Shown in pieces: positions 63,565 through 64,000 of a stretch of DNA of 64,000 nt (positions are counted from its first letter, which is position 1; every line of letters begins with the position of its first letter). Position numbers and translations under genes: made by a program. Source of the DNA: DASSJM01 sp036280655 (GTDB lineage Bacteria; Actinomycetota; UBA4738; HRBIN12); assembly GCA_036280655.1 (NCBI GenBank), contig DASUQI010000020.1, forward strand, positions 93,131-157,130, in the 5' to 3' direction. The notes under the pieces were generated by a model. That model saw only the letters and a program-made list of their open reading frames with translations. It was not told the origin of the DNA and did not search any database.

Positions 63565-64000
63565 GTCACGGTGGGCTGGAAGCGCTCGACGTCCTTGCGG
63601 ATCTGCTCCACGATCTCGTCGGCGCCCGCCCGGTCGTCGGCCGTGATGCCCTCGGGCAGGTCCCGGTACTGGTGCAGCGCCTGCGCGTCCTCGGCCCGGA
63701 TCGTCGTCTCGACCACGACGGAGCTGAGCTCGACGCCGGCGACGTCGGTGGGCACGCCACGGAAGATCGCGACGCGCCCGTCCGAGACCCCCACGAACCA
63801 CTGACGGTCCAGGTACAGCTTCCCGCCGACGACCCCGAGCACCAAGACGGCGACGGCCACCCCACCCCACAGGGCGACCTTCCTCCCGCGCCCGAAGGAC
63901 CGGCGTGGAGTCGGAAGAGGAGCCGGGCTCGGCGAGCGCGCGGGCGGCCGAGCCGCGCGCTCCCTCGTCGCGGTCGTCGCGCCGCCGGCGCGGCTCGGCC
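63561..64000 (-). CDS. pstP: PstP-type PP2C phosphatase, C-terminal part (partial)
   Basis: The frame stays open to the right edge, so the N-terminal phosphatase domain lies outside. Visible are a proline/serine-rich linker (RPPARSPSPAPLPTPRRS), one TM helix (about 63805-63880, GVAVAVLVLGVVGGKLYL) and a folded extracytoplasmic tail (WFVGVSDGRVAIFRGVPTDV..., ETTIRAEDAQALHQY) that matches the end of PstP. In this position it reverses PknB phosphorylation. The catalytic residues cannot be checked here. Confidence 0.85.
   Translation of the reverse strand, partial: PSRAGGATTATRERAARPPARSPSPAPLPTPRRSFGRGRKVALWGGVAVAVLVLGVVGGKLYLDRQWFVGVSDGRVAIFRGVPTDVAGVELSSVVVETTIRAEDAQALHQYRDLPEGITADDRAGADEIVEQIRKDVERFQPTVT

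Overview
The window is very GC-rich, densely packed DNA from a bacterial chromosome, almost certainly an actinomycetote outside the well-studied orders. The evidence is a pstP-rodA-pbpA-pknB cell-wall block, crgA, a mycobacterial-type LigC, an isocitrate lyase, a SigE-family sigma factor, a deazaflavin-type (Ddn-like) oxidoreductase, and a DevR/DevS two-component pair. Many starts are GTG, and ATGA/GTGA start-stop overlaps are common. I saw no tRNA, rRNA, IS element, phage gene or CRISPR array.

Layout. (1) 1-7365, minus strand: a complete group 3b [NiFe]-hydrogenase (hydBGDA, i.e. sulfhydrogenase-type, NAD(P)-linked) followed by its endopeptidase, hypF, hypC and the start of hypD, read as one tightly overlapping operon. 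(2) 7.6-19.6 kb: a small membrane protein, glutamate dehydrogenase, a four-part transhydrogenase/malic enzyme operon (unknown protein, pntA1, pntA2, pntB, maeA), a dihydroorotate dehydrogenase-like protein and pyruvate:ferredoxin oxidoreductase. (3) 19.6-22.4 kb: a DevR (DosR)-like regulator, an SRPBCC protein, a degenerate receiver-like protein and a DevS-like GAF histidine kinase. (4) 22.5-28.6 kb: DUF6448 protein, a damaged FtsX-type ABC transporter, a VOC protein, a small membrane protein, a Ddn-like protein and a LiaF-like protein. (5) 28.9-34.7 kb: a four-gene operon with an uncommon reductase/acyl-CoA synthetase fusion, probably a lipid or secondary-metabolite pathway. (6) 34.9-56 kb: mixed metabolism, including an ArsR/SRPBCC pair, a coiled-coil membrane protein, a sugar dehydrogenase, an orphan molybdenum hydroxylase large subunit, an S9 peptidase, a sigma factor with membrane partner, a second GDH, crgA, penicillin acylase, fatty acyl-CoA ligase and isocitrate lyase. 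(7) 56-64 kb: LigC, a tandem ThyX, and pknB-pbpA-rodA-pstP.

The main observation is that regions 1-5 look like one hypoxia/redox regulon. A 14-bp inverted repeat of the form GGGnC-N4-GnCCC recurs in the intergenic regions, mostly 50-110 bp ahead of start codons: before hydB, the 7628 gene, gdhA, the pnt-maeA operon, nifJ, the SRPBCC-devR operon and the divergent receiver gene, DUF6448, VOC, the 27161 membrane protein, Ddn-like, LiaF-like and (weakly, with 5-bp spacing) the lipid operon. The core matches the known Mycobacterium DosR box (GGGAC-N4-GTCCC), and the DevR here keeps the DosR recognition helix. The encoded enzymes fit together: pyruvate and malate oxidation give reduced ferredoxin/NADH, transhydrogenase and glutamate dehydrogenase move NADPH, and the 3b hydrogenase can vent or recover electrons as H2. 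A second gdhA at 47 kb has a weaker candidate site. These regulatory assignments are inference from sequence pattern and need a genome-wide motif scan and a binding test.
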